Notes: generated by a model not told the origin, from the sequence alone. DNA of 64,000 bases from Yoonia maritima (GCF_003003285.1 NZ_PVTP01000001.1:310001-374000), one strand, 5' to 3'. Positions 26,912 through 37,728 are shown, counted from the stretch's first letter. Numbers and translations: made by a program.

Positions 26912-27709
26912 TCACAAAGCCTTGCGGAAGTGTGTTGGTGTTTCACCTGTTCGGTCTTTGAATGTGCGCGTGAAATAGGCCGCAGACTGAAACCCAAGCC
27001 GATCGGCGATGTCTTGCACTGAACTCCGGGTTTCGCTTAGCAAAATGCATGCTTCGAAATGAATGCGCTCATTTAATAATTTTAGCGCTGATCGGTTGCA
27101 GGTTTGCTGACAGCATCGTGTCAAATGGGTCGGTGTGACACGCAAGTCTGCGGCATAATCTGCGACAGTCCGATCTGACCTAAAATCATGTGCAATAAGG
27201 GCAGTGTAGCGTGCGACGAGTTTCGCAGAGGCTGAATTGCGTCGTACGTCGCTGCTCGTGTCATGATGGTTGTTCAATTGGCGTTCAACAAAAATGCTGA
27301 GTAGTATCCGGTGGCAATTCACGGCGCGTGGATCACCGCTTGGGAGTAGTTCGCGTTCAATGGCTTCGAACAGAGCTTGGAGCTCTTTTTGAGGCCCGAC
27401 ATCACGCAACCTTAGATGAAAAGGAGAGGTCGGCATGCCGCCATCATCAGGTAAAGACATGATTTGCGCAAAGACCGTCGGCCCGACTTCCATACCGTAC
27501 ATTGTGTGCGGTGGGATATAGATCAGGTTATTTGGTCCGTACCCGTTTGTTAGGCCCGCAACCGTAATGCGGCCTTGTCCCTTAGTAATGTGAATGAGCC
27601 GCGGGGTTGCATGGCTTCGCATGGCCTCTGTGCGCCAGCGTCCATTCATTCCGTAGTGCTTCATAGGCGCGAGTGTGAGCGCCGCTTTCACTTCCGACAT
27701 CATAGTCAT
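26912..27709 (-). CDS. AraC-family transcriptional regulator
   Basis: An N-terminal cupin-like sensor domain (residues about 15-120, with YIPPHTMYGMEVGP) is followed by a C-terminal pair of helix-turn-helix motifs in the last 100 residues (VADYAADLRVTPTHLTRCCQ and VQDIADRLGFQSAAYFTRTF). The effector and target genes are unknown. I use ATG 27709; the frame runs open upstream to 27787, overlapping miaA, and an ATG at 27700 is also possible. It is convergent with the transglycosylase, with a 10-base gap. Confidence 0.85.
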   Translation of the reverse strand: MTMMSEVKAALTLAPMKHYGMNGRWRTEAMRSHATPRLIHITKGQGRITVAGLTNGYGPNNLIYIPPHTMYGMEVGPTVFAQIMSLPDDGGMPTSPFHLRLRDVGPQKELQALFEAIERELLPSGDPRAVNCHRILLSIFVERQLNNHHDTSSDVRRNSASAKLVARYTALIAHDFRSDRTVADYAADLRVTPTHLTRCCQQTCNRSALKLLNERIHFEACILLSETRSSVQDIADRLGFQSAAYFTRTFKDRTGETPTHFRKAL

Positions 27710-27776
27710 CAACGTTGTCCCAATGTTGACTGTTTCAATCAGTTTGAAGGAAAATTGTTTTAAATCAACGCGCCTG

Positions 27777-28667
27777 TCATTTCGCAAATTTCACTGTTGC
27801 GGATATGTCGGCTTTATCAATCTGAAGTTGCAGCCAGTTCTTGTGACGTGAACGAAACCACGTTCTTTGGCGTTTTGCGTACTGTCTGGAACCAATGATC
27901 GCGGCGTCTCGTGCTTCGGAAATTGTTAGTTCACCGTTCAGATGGGCGATAAGTTCTGGGGCGCCTATCGCTTTGGAAGACGCATGCGCCGGATTCCACG
28001 TATCAAGCATGGCACGTGCCTCGTTAATGGCTCCTTGATCAAGCATTTGGTCAAACCGGCGCGTGATCCGATCGTTTAGCCAATCTGTGTCGGCGTTTAG
28101 ATTGATGCAGGCAGCTTGGTCAAAATTAAGCAGCGGCGGAGGCGTGTTGTCTTGCCACGTTGCCAGCGGACGCCCGGTTGCTTTTAAAACTTCCCATGCG
28201 CGTTGGACGCGCATCCGATTATTCAGATCAATGCGTTGCGCTGTTGCCGCGTCAAGTTCGTCGACAAGTATATCAAGCGGTAGCTCATTTGCCTGCATTC
28301 TGACTGATGTTGGCGTCGCAGGGATCTCTGCCAAGCCATTGAGTAGTGCGTTAAAGTTTAATCCCGTACCGCCGACGATGATTGGGCGTTGTTCGCCATG
28401 AATTAATGGGGTCACGTCGCGTAGCCAATGACCGACGGAATACGCTGCATCAAATGGAATATGGCCGTATAAGGCATGGTCTGCCAATGATAGATCGTCA
28501 TCGTCAGGGCGGGCTGTAATAATTCGCCAGCCGTCGAAAACCTGCAATGCGTCAGCGTTGACGATCACACCGCCTTGGCTTTGTGCGATATGCAGCGCAA
28601 GCGCAGATTTGCCAGAGGCCGTCGGCCCAGCAATAAGGACGGGCTGGTTGGGGTGAATAGTGATCAT
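27777..28667 (-). CDS. miaA: tRNA dimethylallyltransferase
   Basis: MiaA adds a dimethylallyl group to A37 of tRNAs that read codons beginning with U. The 296-residue protein has the P-loop [15 protein letters not shown] near residue 14, the substrate segment [10 protein letters not shown], and [13 protein letters not shown] near residue 100. The usual sequence at the second site is DSMQVY; here it is DALQVF, a mild variant. It is divergent from pyrH. Confidence 0.95.
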   Translation of the reverse strand: MITIHPNQPVLIAGPTASGKSALALHIAQSQGGVIVNADALQVFDGWRIITARPDDDDLSLADHALYGHIPFDAAYSVGHWLRDVTPLIHGEQRPIIVGGTGLNFNALLNGLAEIPATPTSVRMQANELPLDILVDELDAATAQRIDLNNRMRVQRAWEVLKATGRPLATWQDNTPPPLLNFDQAACINLNADTDWLNDRITRRFDQMLDQGAINEARAMLDTWNPAHASSKAIGAPELIAHLNGELTISEARDAAIIGSRQYAKRQRTWFRSRHKNWLQLQIDKADISATVKFAK

Positions 28668-28771
28668 AACTCTATTTGCGCAGCTTCGTGTTTTGTCGGC
28701 AAGGTGCCATTGAATTCGGTGTCGTTTTGCGACATTTTGCCCGGCAGAACAACATAGAGCCGGGGGCCGCC

Positions 28772-29497
28772 ATGAGTGACACTGAGAAGACAGCGTATAA
28801 GCGCGTAATGCTTAAGATCTCGGGTGAGGCGCTGATGGGCGATACCACCTTTGGTTTGCATCCCCCAACAGTGCAGCGCATCGCTAAAGAAGTGAAATCC
28901 GTCCACGATATGGGCGTTGAAATTTGCATGGTCATTGGTGGCGGTAATATCTTCCGCGGCCTTCAAGGGTCAGCGCAGGGGATGGAGCGGACCACCGCAG
29001 ATTATATGGGGATGCTCGCGACCGTGATGAATGCGCTTGCTATGCAGTCTGCACTTGAAGAGTTGGGCATTCACACCCGCGTTATTTCCGCGATTACGAT
29101 GAACGAGGTGGCTGAGCCCTATATTCGCCGCCGTGCCGTGCGTCACTTGGAAAAGAAACGGGTTTGCATTTTTGCTGCGGGCACCGGAAACCCTTATTTC
29201 ACGACTGACACAGCCGCGACATTGCGTGCAAATGAAATGGCGTGTGAGGCGATCTTTAAGGGCACAAAGGTTGATGGTGTTTATGACAAAGACCCCGCGA
29301 AACATGACGATGCTGTGCGGTATGATGACGTGACATATGATGAAGTACTGCAAAAGCATCTTGGTGTGATGGATGCCAGTGCAATTGCTTTGGCCCGCGA
29401 TAATGCGCTGCCAATTATCGTGTTTTCCTTAGACGAACCCGGCGGGTTCCGCGGGATTTTGGCGGGAACGGGAACCCATACTATCGTTCACGAGTAA
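28772..29497 (+). CDS. pyrH: UMP kinase
   Basis: PyrH makes UDP from UMP. The 241-residue protein starts [21 protein letters not shown]; that start follows the GCCGCC leader and matches orthologues, whereas upstream in-frame codons do not. Marks include [13 protein letters not shown] near residue 55 and the C-terminal [14 protein letters not shown]. It heads the pyrH-frr-uppS-cdsA-dxr-rseP-bamA run, a conserved bacterial gene order. Confidence 0.97.
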   Translation: MSDTEKTAYKRVMLKISGEALMGDTTFGLHPPTVQRIAKEVKSVHDMGVEICMVIGGGNIFRGLQGSAQGMERTTADYMGMLATVMNALAMQSALEELGIHTRVISAITMNEVAEPYIRRRAVRHLEKKRVCIFAAGTGNPYFTTDTAATLRANEMACEAIFKGTKVDGVYDKDPAKHDDAVRYDDVTYDEVLQKHLGVMDASAIALARDNALPIIVFSLDEPGGFRGILAGTGTHTIVHE

Positions 29498-29638
29498 CGT
29501 ATTGAGTAAGGTTGGTAACTGTTGCGCTGTAGTGTGGTCTGCACAAACGCTGCACATTTGCTAACCTATACAATCAGCACTGTTTCCCGTAAAACGATCA
29601 AAAGTCGGGCAATGCCCGCCAAGAAAGAGCAGTAAAAG

Positions 29639-30202
29639 ATGTCAGAAGATTTTGAACTAGATACCGATGATTTGGCCCGCCGTATGGATGGTGCAATTGC
29701 GAACCTGCGGACAGAGCTTGCGTCACTTCGGACAGGGCGCGCGTCTGGTTCGATGCTCGAGCCGGTTATGGTTGATGCCTATGGGTCAATGACGCCTGTG
29801 AACCAAGTCGGCACAGTCAACGTACCAGAGCCACGCATGGTGACGATCAATGTGTGGGATAAAGGGCTTGTCGGTAAAGTTGAAAAGGCCATTCGTGAAA
29901 GTGGTCTAGGTATTAATCCGCAATTGAATGGTACAATCATCATGTTGCCGATCCCGGAGCTGAACGAAGAACGTCGCCGCGATTTGACCAAGGTCGCCGG
30001 TAACTATGCTGAAAGCGCGCGTGTTTCTATCCGTAACCTACGCCGCGACGGTATGGATCAGATCAAGAAAGCTAAAAACGATGGCATGTCAGAAGATGAC
30101 CAGAAATTCTGGGAATCTGAAGTGCAAAGCCTAACCGATGATCACATCAAAAAAGTTGATGAAACGCTTGAGACCAAGCAAGAAGAGATCATGCAAGTTT
30201 AA
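29639..30202 (+). CDS. frr: Ribosome recycling factor
   Basis: RRF splits the post-termination ribosome together with EF-G. The length of 187 residues is standard. Marks are [20 protein letters not shown] near residue 30, VKVYG-type region [13 protein letters not shown], and [21 protein letters not shown]. The 141-base gap after pyrH may hold its own promoter; it contains a small CGGGC-AAT-GCCCG dyad shortly before the start. Confidence 0.97.
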   Translation: MSEDFELDTDDLARRMDGAIANLRTELASLRTGRASGSMLEPVMVDAYGSMTPVNQVGTVNVPEPRMVTINVWDKGLVGKVEKAIRESGLGINPQLNGTIIMLPIPELNEERRRDLTKVAGNYAESARVSIRNLRRDGMDQIKKAKNDGMSEDDQKFWESEVQSLTDDHIKKVDETLETKQEEIMQV

Positions 30203-30243
30203 GATTAACCAAGCGATGGTCGCTGCGTAGTGGGAAAGCCAGA

Positions 30244-30972
30244 ATGCCTAAGGATCAAGACGACCCAAAGACAGGCCCTGACCATGTTGCGATTATCATG
30301 GATGGCAATGGACGGTGGGCACAGCAACGCGGTCGCCCACGTCTTTTTGGCCATCATGCCGGGGCGCGCCGCGTTCGCGAAATTGTCGCGGCATGCCCTG
30401 AGCAAGGCGTTAAATACCTGACGATTTTTGCATTTTCGACAGAAAACTGGAAACGAACACAGTCCGAAGTGTCTGGTTTGATGACCTTGTTTCGCAAGTA
30501 CATCGAACGCGAAGCCAAGGCGCTACTTGCAAACGGCGTGCGCGTCCGATTTATCGGTGACCGCATCAGGCTTGATGATAAGCTTGTTCGGTTGATGGAT
30601 GATCTAGAACTGCTTACCGCTGATAATGATTTGGTGCATCTGACCGTTGCGATCAATTATGGTGGTCGCGACGAAGTAACTCGCGCAGCACAACGTTTGG
30701 CGTTTGAAGTAGAGCAGGGGCGTTTGTCGTACAAAGACGTTGATGCCGAAACATTGTCAGGCTTTCTCGATACCCATGTGCTGCCCGATCCGGATTTAGT
30801 CATTCGAACCAGCGGCGAAGCACGCATTTCCAACTTTTTGCTATGGCAGTCGGCCTATTCTGAATACGAATTCATCGATACGCTTTGGCCTGACTTTACA
30901 GCAGACATATTCGCGAACGTGCTTGCCAGTTACGGCAGCCGTGAACGGCGGTATGGTGGAGTAATTGCTTAA
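30244..30972 (+). CDS. uppS: Isoprenyl transferase (undecaprenyl diphosphate synthase)
   Basis: UppS builds the C55 lipid carrier for peptidoglycan and LPS from farnesyl diphosphate and IPP. The 242-residue protein contains the diagnostic HVAIIMDGNGRWAQQRG near residue 15, FAFSTENWKR near 72 and PDLVIRTSGEARISNFLLWQ near 185. It is two bases from cdsA. Confidence 0.97.
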   Translation: MPKDQDDPKTGPDHVAIIMDGNGRWAQQRGRPRLFGHHAGARRVREIVAACPEQGVKYLTIFAFSTENWKRTQSEVSGLMTLFRKYIEREAKALLANGVRVRFIGDRIRLDDKLVRLMDDLELLTADNDLVHLTVAINYGGRDEVTRAAQRLAFEVEQGRLSYKDVDAETLSGFLDTHVLPDPDLVIRTSGEARISNFLLWQSAYSEYEFIDTLWPDFTADIFANVLASYGSRERRYGGVIA

Positions 30973-30973
30973 T

Positions 30974-31771
30974 ATGACGACCTCTAAATCTTCGAATTGG
31001 GATGATCTGACCGTTCGGATCATGTCCAGTGTGGCGATGACCATTATTGGTGCTGCTGGTATCATTATGGGCGGTGTTTGGTTTCAAATGCTGGCTGTTT
31101 TTGTGACTGCAGTCATGGTTTGGGAGCTGTGGATGATGATCTGCGGTGATGAACCCACAAAGGGTATGCTTTTGGCCGCGCTCGTTGCATCTGTTTTGTC
31201 TGGCCAAATTGCTGACGGCACCTTGTTAGGTTTGCTGTTGTTTTTTGTTGTGCCTGTGATTGGTGTCACGCAGCTAAAAAACGAACGCGTGACGTTCTTT
31301 GTTTTCGCACTCGGAATACAAATTGCGGGTTGGGGGCTTGTTCATTTTCGGATGGATTACGGCTTTGTCTGGCTACTTTGGTTAATGCTTGTCGTGATCA
31401 TCACGGATGTGTTCGGCTATTTCGCGGGGCGGAGTTTTGGTGGTCCAAAGTTTTGGCCGAAAATCAGCCCTAAAAAAACATGGAGCGGCACAATAGCAGG
31501 TTGGATTGGCGCAGCGCTTGTTGGATTTGTCTTTACCTTATTCACGAACGCAGGACCTTGGATCATTGTGATTTCAATGGTGCTTAGCTTTGCTGGACAG
31601 ATGGGCGACATTGCTGAAAGTGCCCTCAAACGTCGCATGGGTGTCAAAGACAGTTCAACCTTGATCCCTGGGCATGGCGGGCTGTTCGATCGCTTTGATG
31701 CGCTTTTGGGGGCGGCTTTGTTTATGTTGCTAGTCGCGACTGTATTTAATGTTCCAGGAGTAGCCTTTTGA
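30974..31771 (+). CDS. cdsA: Phosphatidate cytidylyltransferase
   Basis: CdsA makes CDP-diacylglycerol for phospholipid synthesis. It has 265 residues with seven or eight membrane helices. The family signature is complete at the C-terminus: ESALKRRMGVKDSS followed by LIPGHGGLFDRFDALL. ATG 30974 is the first ATG after the uppS stop. The stop overlaps the TTG start of dxr by four bases. Confidence 0.95.
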   Translation: MTTSKSSNWDDLTVRIMSSVAMTIIGAAGIIMGGVWFQMLAVFVTAVMVWELWMMICGDEPTKGMLLAALVASVLSGQIADGTLLGLLLFFVVPVIGVTQLKNERVTFFVFALGIQIAGWGLVHFRMDYGFVWLLWLMLVVIITDVFGYFAGRSFGGPKFWPKISPKKTWSGTIAGWIGAALVGFVFTLFTNAGPWIIVISMVLSFAGQMGDIAESALKRRMGVKDSSTLIPGHGGLFDRFDALLGAALFMLLVATVFNVPGVAF

Positions 31772-32937
31772 GGCAAATCACGCTGTTCGGCGCGACAGGT
31801 TCGGTTGGCCAAAGTGCTATTGACCTGATTGAGCGCGATCTTGATAACTATGATGTTGTCGCCTTAACGGGTGGGCGCAATATTTCTAAGTTGGCAGATG
31901 ATGCAAAGCGTCTTGGCGCTGATCTGGCTGTAACGTGCTATGATGAATGCTATGCTGAGCTAAAGGATCTCCTTTCAGGCACAGGTATCGAAGTTGCATC
32001 AGGTGATGCCGCAATAGCTGATGCAGCAGCGCGTCCTGTCGATTGGGCGCTCTCAGCGATTGTTGGCTCTGCCGGATTAGTACCAGGGCTTGAGGCGTTG
32101 GCACATGGTACAACGCTTGCGCTTGCAAATAAGGAATCTTTGGTGACGGCGGGGCCGTTGTTGCTTGGCCGGGCAAAGGCACATGGCGCAACTATTTTGC
32201 CGGTGGATAGTGAACACTCTGCTGTATTTCAAGCGCTTGTCGGTGAACATATGGCCGCGGTAGAGCGCGTCATTATCACGGCCAGCGGTGGCGCATTTCG
32301 GGATTGGCCGCTAGAAAATCTGGCGACCGCGACATTGGCGCAGGCCTCTAGCCATCCGAATTGGGATATGGGGCAGCGGATCACAATTGATAGCGCATCC
32401 ATGTTTAATAAGGCGATGGAGCTTATTGAAACAAAAGAGTTCTTTGGCATAGGTCACGAAATGATTGAGGTGCTTGTGCACCGCGAAAGCACAATTCACG
32501 CGATGGTGGGTTTCAATGATGGGGCGCTGATGGCACATGTCGGGCCGCCGGATATGCGTCATGCGATTGGGTATGCGTTGCATTGGCCCGAACGTCGCGC
32601 GCTCCCGGTTGAACGGCTTGATTTTGCGAAAATAGGCAAGCTCACATTCGAAGCCCCAGATACCCAGCGGTATCCGGCGCTCGATTTGGCGCATCAAGTT
32701 ATGGAAACTGGAGGGCTGTCTGGAGCGGTATTTAACGCCGCAAAGGAACGTGCGCTTGATGGGTTCATTGATGGGCAAATCGGGTTTTTAGACATGGCAA
32801 ACGTAGTTGCGGAGACCTTAAACAAAATGTCATCGGATCAGGCAATCACTACGGGTGCCATTACGCTTGATAATGTCTTAGAGACAGACAAACTGGCGCG
32901 TATTCATGCGGCCGAAGCCATTGCAAAGCTAGGATGA
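31768..32937 (+). CDS. dxr: 1-deoxy-D-xylulose 5-phosphate reductoisomerase
   Basis: Dxr catalyses the first committed step of the MEP isoprenoid pathway and uses NADPH. The 389-residue protein starts directly with the nucleotide-binding segment ITLFGATGSVGQSAIDL, so the start must be TTG 31768; AGGAG lies seven bases ahead. Active-site marks are LALANKESLVTAGPLL near residue 115, PVDSEHSAVFQAL near 148 and TIDSASMFNKAMELIE near 206. The overlap with cdsA suggests coupled translation. Confidence 0.97.
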   Translation: MRQITLFGATGSVGQSAIDLIERDLDNYDVVALTGGRNISKLADDAKRLGADLAVTCYDECYAELKDLLSGTGIEVASGDAAIADAAARPVDWALSAIVGSAGLVPGLEALAHGTTLALANKESLVTAGPLLLGRAKAHGATILPVDSEHSAVFQALVGEHMAAVERVIITASGGAFRDWPLENLATATLAQASSHPNWDMGQRITIDSASMFNKAMELIETKEFFGIGHEMIEVLVHRESTIHAMVGFNDGALMAHVGPPDMRHAIGYALHWPERRALPVERLDFAKIGKLTFEAPDTQRYPALDLAHQVMETGGLSGAVFNAAKERALDGFIDGQIGFLDMANVVAETLNKMSSDQAITTGAITLDNVLETDKLARIHAAEAIAKLG

Positions 32938-32941
32938 GATT

Positions 32942-34279
32942 TTGGATTTAGTTAACCAGATTGTGCCGATGTTTGGTAACGCGGCATTTGCAATTGTTGC
33001 TTTTGTTGTCGCGCTGTCGGTGATCGTAACAGTTCACGAATATGGGCATTACATTGTCGGTCGTTGGGGCGGAATCCACGCTGAGGTGTTTTCTTTGGGC
33101 TTTGGTCCGCGTTTATTCAGTTGGGTCGACAAGCACGGCACACGGTGGCAAGTCGCGGCGCTGCCTCTTGGCGGGTATGTGAAATTCTTGGGCGATACGA
33201 ATGCGGCGAGTGTTGGATCCGACGATGTCGCGCCTGAAATCGACCCAAGGCGCACAATGCTGGGTGCGCCGCTTTGGGCGCGTACCGCGACGGTTGCAGC
33301 TGGCCCTGTTTTTAACTTCATTCTTGCGATACTGGTGTTTGCCGGGTCTGCGATGGTGCAAGGACAAGCAGTTGAGCCACTGACATACAGTGACGCCAAG
33401 GCATTACCGCCTAGTTATGAGAACAATCTTGAACAAGGTGATGTACTTATTGCGATTGAGGGCGTGAAGTTCGACGACCCGACACGTACTGAAAGCATGA
33501 TTGATCTGATCCCAAACGAGCAACAGCTCGATTATACGATTATCCGTGATGGCGAAGAGATGCTCGTGAATGGGCCGTTCCTTATGCCTGCGATGGTGGG
33601 GCAGGTCACGCCACGATCAGCGGCCGACGAGGCGGGGTTGATTAAAGACGACGTGATTACTGCTATCGATGGATCGCCTGTATTTTCATTCAAGCAACTT
33701 CAGCAACGTGTTTTTGCTGCAGCAGGGACGCCAGTCACCTTAGACTTATGGAACGCGGGCACCACGCGCGAGGTGACGTTAACGGCGCGTCGCACTGACA
33801 CACCCAAGGCCGAAGGTGGGTTTGAAACCAGATATTTGATCGGTGTGACGGGCAAATTTTTCTTTGAGCCTTTGACCGAGAACATAAGCCCATGGGCAGC
33901 GTTGAAATATGGTGCAAACGGTGTTTGGCTATCCACAACAACGACGCTTTCCGCGATCAAGCACATGTTTTTGGGCAACATTTCTACTTGTAGCCTGTCT
34001 GGGCCGGTTGGCATTGCCGAAACAAGCGCATCTATGGCACGCAAAGGGCCGCAAAGCTTTATCTGGTTGATCGGTGCGTTGTCAGCCGCTGTCGGACTCA
34101 TGAATTTGCTGCCGATCCCGGTTCTGGATGGCGGTCATTTGGTTCTGTATGCCTATGAAGCCGTCGCACGGCGCAAGCCTAATGATAAGGCGATCAAAGT
34201 GTTCATGTTCATCGGTCTTGCATTTATTTTGACTATGATCCCATTCACGATCCTGAACGATACCGTGTTGTGCCCTTAA
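32942..34279 (+). CDS. rseP: Site-2 protease RseP (RIP metalloprotease)
   Basis: This inner-membrane zinc protease acts in the sigma-E-type envelope stress pathway. Its 445 residues have the zinc site VHEYGH at residues 31-36 in the first helix, PDZ-like domains in the middle (QVTPRSAADEAGLIKDDVIT), and the C-terminal metal motif NLLPIPVLDGGHLV. The start is most likely TTG 32942, five bases after the dxr stop; AGGA is seven bases ahead. A later ATG at codon 10 is possible. It directly precedes bamA, as in many Proteobacteria. Confidence 0.94.
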   Translation: MDLVNQIVPMFGNAAFAIVAFVVALSVIVTVHEYGHYIVGRWGGIHAEVFSLGFGPRLFSWVDKHGTRWQVAALPLGGYVKFLGDTNAASVGSDDVAPEIDPRRTMLGAPLWARTATVAAGPVFNFILAILVFAGSAMVQGQAVEPLTYSDAKALPPSYENNLEQGDVLIAIEGVKFDDPTRTESMIDLIPNEQQLDYTIIRDGEEMLVNGPFLMPAMVGQVTPRSAADEAGLIKDDVITAIDGSPVFSFKQLQQRVFAAAGTPVTLDLWNAGTTREVTLTARRTDTPKAEGGFETRYLIGVTGKFFFEPLTENISPWAALKYGANGVWLSTTTTLSAIKHMFLGNISTCSLSGPVGIAETSASMARKGPQSFIWLIGALSAAVGLMNLLPIPVLDGGHLVLYAYEAVARRKPNDKAIKVFMFIGLAFILTMIPFTILNDTVLCP

Positions 34280-34367
34280 GGCGGGGTTTGGCCGTTTGTC
34301 ATTTTGACATTGGGCCTTAATCCGGCTAGTTCCGTAAGTAACTGGATATTAAAAACAGGCGAGCAAA

Positions 34368-36674
34368 ATGCATAAAAATTGGGGGCGCGTTATTGCGCAG
34401 GGCGGGGCGACATTTCGCCAGATAAGTATCGGTGCGGTTGTCGCGGTTCTTGCGGCTGGGGCTGTGTCCGCGCAGGGCTTTGTTTTCAATAACGTATCCA
34501 TCGAAGGCAACCAGCGTGTCGCGGATGGGACCATCCTTACGTATGCAGGTATTTCGCAAGGTGAATCGTTAAGTACTGGCGCATTAAATGATGCGGCGCA
34601 GAAAATCCGTGCGTCAGGGCTGTTTGAAACCGTCGAAGTCGTTCCAAGCGGGTCAACGTTGACGATCCGTGTTACGGAATACCCAACTATCAACCGTATC
34701 AACATTGAAGGTAACGCACGCCTTCGCGATAGCGAGTTGCTGCAAATCGTCCAGTCCGAGAGCCGCCGGGTTTATAACCCGACGCAGGCCGAAGCAGACA
34801 CCGCCGCAATTACCCAAGCATACGCGCAGCAGGGTCGTATTAACGCTACCGTAACACCAAGCATTATCCCTCTTTCAGATAACCGCGTTGATCTGGTCTT
34901 TGTCGTGACTGAATCCGCCGTGACCGAGATTGAGCGGATATCGTTTCTCGGTAATCGTACCTATTCTGAATCGCGTCTTCAGCGGGTGCTGGATACGAAA
35001 CAAGCCGGCCCGTTGCGCGCATTAATCCGCCGCGACACATATTCACCTGACCGCGTCGCTGCTGACCGCGAGCTTCTTACTGATTTTTACCATTCGCGCG
35101 GATACCCAGATTTCGTTGTTCAGAACGTCGATGTTGCACTTACACGCGAGCGTGATGCGTATCTGGTGACCTACAACCTGCGTGAAGGGCAAAAGTTCGA
35201 ATTTGGCTCGGTAACGGTATCAAGCGAAATCGAAGGCCTTGATCCAGCGCCTTATCAGGATGCCATTCGCGTGCGTGGCGGGGCGACATATTCACCTGTT
35301 CCGATTGAAACTGATATTACGCGTATTGAACGTTTGGCCGTCAACCGCGGTGTTAACTTTGTTCAAGTTGACACGCGGATCACACGGAACCCACGCGATT
35401 TGACGCTTGATCTTGCTTACGTGTTGGTGCCGGGTCCACGTATTTTTGTCGAACGCATCGACATTGAAGGCAACGGAACAACGCTTGACCGGGTTATTCG
35501 TAACCGTGTCGAAGTGGTTGAGGGTGATCCATTCAACCCCCGTGCCATTCGCGATAGCGCAAGCCGTATTCGTTCACTTGGTTTTTTTCAAAACGTTGAT
35601 GTAAACGCACGTCAGGGCACCACTGAAAACCAAGTTATCGTTGATGTTGATGTTGTCGAAGGTCCGACCGGTAGCCTTAGCTTTGGTGCGAACTATAACA
35701 GTGACACTGGTGTTGGTTTGATTGCGTCGTACAAACAATCAAACTTTCAAGGCAGGGGGCAGCGTCTGAACTTTGACCTGTCTACCGCGGAGTCAAATCG
35801 CCGTTTGACGTTCGGCTTTACTGAACCACAGCTTTTGGGTCGTGATCTGCGTTTGGGGGTCGACCTATCCTATGCGACAACAAACAACGAAAACGCGCTT
35901 TATGATACAGAAAGCTTACGTTTTAGCCCGTCACTCAGCTTCCCGGTGAGCGAAAACGGCCGACTGACTGTATTATATGCGTTGGATTACAACGATCTCA
36001 CTGATGTCGACGACGATGCAAGCCAAATTATTCATAACGAAGCTGCCGAAGGTGCTGTGACCACGAACTCCCTTGGGTATACCTATAGTTATGATACGCG
36101 GCGCACTGGGCTGAACCCGAATGCAGGCGTGTTGCTGCGCTTTGGGCAAGAATTTGGATTTGGCGATACGCAGTTTATCAAATCGACTGCGCTTGCTGGG
36201 GCAGAGGCCAAAGTTTTGAACGAAGAAGTCACGTTGCGCGCGACCTTGGAAGGTGGCTATCTTGAGTATCAAGACGGTAGCAGCCGCGTAACCGACCGTT
36301 TCTTTATGGGAAGCCGTGTGATGCGCGGGTTTGAGGCCGGCGGCATCGGTCCTCGTGATGATGATACCGATGATGCGCTTGGTGGTAACGCTTACGCAGT
36401 GTTGCGTTTGGAAACTGAATTTCCATTAGGTTTGCCAAGCGAATATGGCCTGACGGGTGGTGCGTTCATTGACTATGGTTCCGTTTGGAATGTCGGTGAA
36501 ACATATGGTGAAGACGTGATCTATGACGATTTCACCCCACGTGCTGTTGCGGGGGTGTCAGTCTTCTGGACGACGCCAATTGGTCCGCTGAGGTTTAACT
36601 TTACCGAAGATTTGGATTCGCAAGACCGCGACAACACCAAAGCGTTCGATGTAACGATTTCAACGAGCTTCTAA
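34368..36674 (+). CDS. bamA: Outer membrane assembly factor BamA
   Basis: BamA is the Omp85 core of the machine that inserts outer-membrane beta-barrels. The 768-residue protein has a long signal peptide ending AVSAQG, then five POTRA domains (residues about 38-430; e.g. FNNVSIEGNQRVADGTILTY, INRINIEGNARLRDSELL) and a C-terminal barrel with VMRGFEAGGIGPRDDD and the terminal strand ending in F. The skp gene overlaps its stop. Confidence 0.97.
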   Translation: MHKNWGRVIAQGGATFRQISIGAVVAVLAAGAVSAQGFVFNNVSIEGNQRVADGTILTYAGISQGESLSTGALNDAAQKIRASGLFETVEVVPSGSTLTIRVTEYPTINRINIEGNARLRDSELLQIVQSESRRVYNPTQAEADTAAITQAYAQQGRINATVTPSIIPLSDNRVDLVFVVTESAVTEIERISFLGNRTYSESRLQRVLDTKQAGPLRALIRRDTYSPDRVAADRELLTDFYHSRGYPDFVVQNVDVALTRERDAYLVTYNLREGQKFEFGSVTVSSEIEGLDPAPYQDAIRVRGGATYSPVPIETDITRIERLAVNRGVNFVQVDTRITRNPRDLTLDLAYVLVPGPRIFVERIDIEGNGTTLDRVIRNRVEVVEGDPFNPRAIRDSASRIRSLGFFQNVDVNARQGTTENQVIVDVDVVEGPTGSLSFGANYNSDTGVGLIASYKQSNFQGRGQRLNFDLSTAESNRRLTFGFTEPQLLGRDLRLGVDLSYATTNNENALYDTESLRFSPSLSFPVSENGRLTVLYALDYNDLTDVDDDASQIIHNEAAEGAVTTNSLGYTYSYDTRRTGLNPNAGVLLRFGQEFGFGDTQFIKSTALAGAEAKVLNEEVTLRATLEGGYLEYQDGSSRVTDRFFMGSRVMRGFEAGGIGPRDDDTDDALGGNAYAVLRLETEFPLGLPSEYGLTGGAFIDYGSVWNVGETYGEDVIYDDFTPRAVAGVSVFWTTPIGPLRFNFTEDLDSQDRDNTKAFDVTISTSF

Positions 36675-37195
36675 TGAGACTGTGGCGCGGCATTCTGGTT
36701 TGGCTGTTGCTGGCAATGCCAGCTGCTGCGCAGAATGCCGCGCCACAAATTTTGATTATCGATAGTGATCGTATTTATTACGAAACCTTGTATGGTCGCC
36801 GGATTGCTGCAGATTTGAACGCTGCCATACAAGCTGTGCAGGCGGAAAACGAACAAATCGTTGCAACGCTTACCGAAGAGGAACGCAGTCTTACTTTACG
36901 TCGTCCAGACATGACGCCAGAAGAGTTTCGCGCCGAAGCCGATGCCTTTGACGTGAAGGTCGAAGAAGTGCGGCGTGTACGCGATGCAAAAAACATTGAG
37001 CTGCAAACAGAAAATGCGGAGCAGCGCACCGTGTTCGAGGATCGCGTTCAAGGCGTGATTGGTAATCTTATGATTGAACGCGGGGCGGTGATCGTGATGG
37101 AGCAGCGCAGCGTGGTCATGTCAGTGCGCGAAGCCAACATCACTGACGACGTTATTGTCCGCGTGGATGCAGAGTTAGGTGACGGAACACGATAA
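36674..37195 (+). CDS. Periplasmic chaperone of the OmpH/Skp family
   Basis: The 173-residue protein has a signal peptide ([17 protein letters not shown]) and a long charged coiled-coil region ([40 protein letters not shown]), as in the trimeric Skp chaperone that carries unfolded outer-membrane proteins to Bam[21 protein letters not shown] at residue 28 is the family start of the mature protein. The start overlaps the bamA stop (TAATG). Confidence 0.9.
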   Translation: MRLWRGILVWLLLAMPAAAQNAAPQILIIDSDRIYYETLYGRRIAADLNAAIQAVQAENEQIVATLTEEERSLTLRRPDMTPEEFRAEADAFDVKVEEVRRVRDAKNIELQTENAEQRTVFEDRVQGVIGNLMIERGAVIVMEQRSVVMSVREANITDDVIVRVDAELGDGTR

Positions 37196-37263
37196 CCGCG
37201 TGCTTGCCCGCGCGGCTTTCCCTTGGTACTCAGATCAGCAGCAATAACAAGGAATACCATCCG

Positions 37264-37728
37264 ATGTCTGATCCCGTCACCGAAGCCGACATTCTTTTGA
37301 TCCAAAAAATTCTACCACATCGGTATCCATTTTTGTTGGTGGATAAGGTTCACAGCATCAATGGTACAACTTCGGCGGTCGGCATAAAGAACGTCACAAT
37401 GAATGAACCGCATTTTCAGGGTCATTTTCCGGGCAACCCAATCATGCCCGGAGTCACAATCGTAGAAGCCATGGCGCAGACGACAGCTGTGATGGTTGGT
37501 GCGACTTTGGGTCTCACCGAGGGTAATTTGCTTGTCTATTTCATGGCTATTGATGGTTGCAAGTTCCGCCGCAAGGTTGTTCCGGGGGATGTGCTGGAAA
37601 TGCATGTTGAAACAACGCGGGGTAAACCGGGCGGAAAAGTTTGGAAATTCAAAGGTGTCGCAACCGTCGATGGTGAAATGGCTGCTGAAGCAGAATTTAC
37701 TGCGATGATGGACATCCCAAAAGAATGA
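37264..37728 (+). CDS. fabZ: 3-hydroxyacyl-ACP dehydratase FabZ
   Basis: FabZ removes water from 3-hydroxyacyl-ACP in fatty acid synthesis. The 154-residue protein has [14 protein letters not shown] near residue 17 and the active site [20 protein letters not shown] near residue 60. The start ATG 37264 has AAGGA upstream; the in-frame ATG at 37204 adds 20 unrelated residues. The stop overlaps lpxA. Confidence 0.97.
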   Translation: MSDPVTEADILLIQKILPHRYPFLLVDKVHSINGTTSAVGIKNVTMNEPHFQGHFPGNPIMPGVTIVEAMAQTTAVMVGATLGLTEGNLLVYFMAIDGCKFRRKVVPGDVLEMHVETTRGKPGGKVWKFKGVATVDGEMAAEAEFTAMMDIPKE

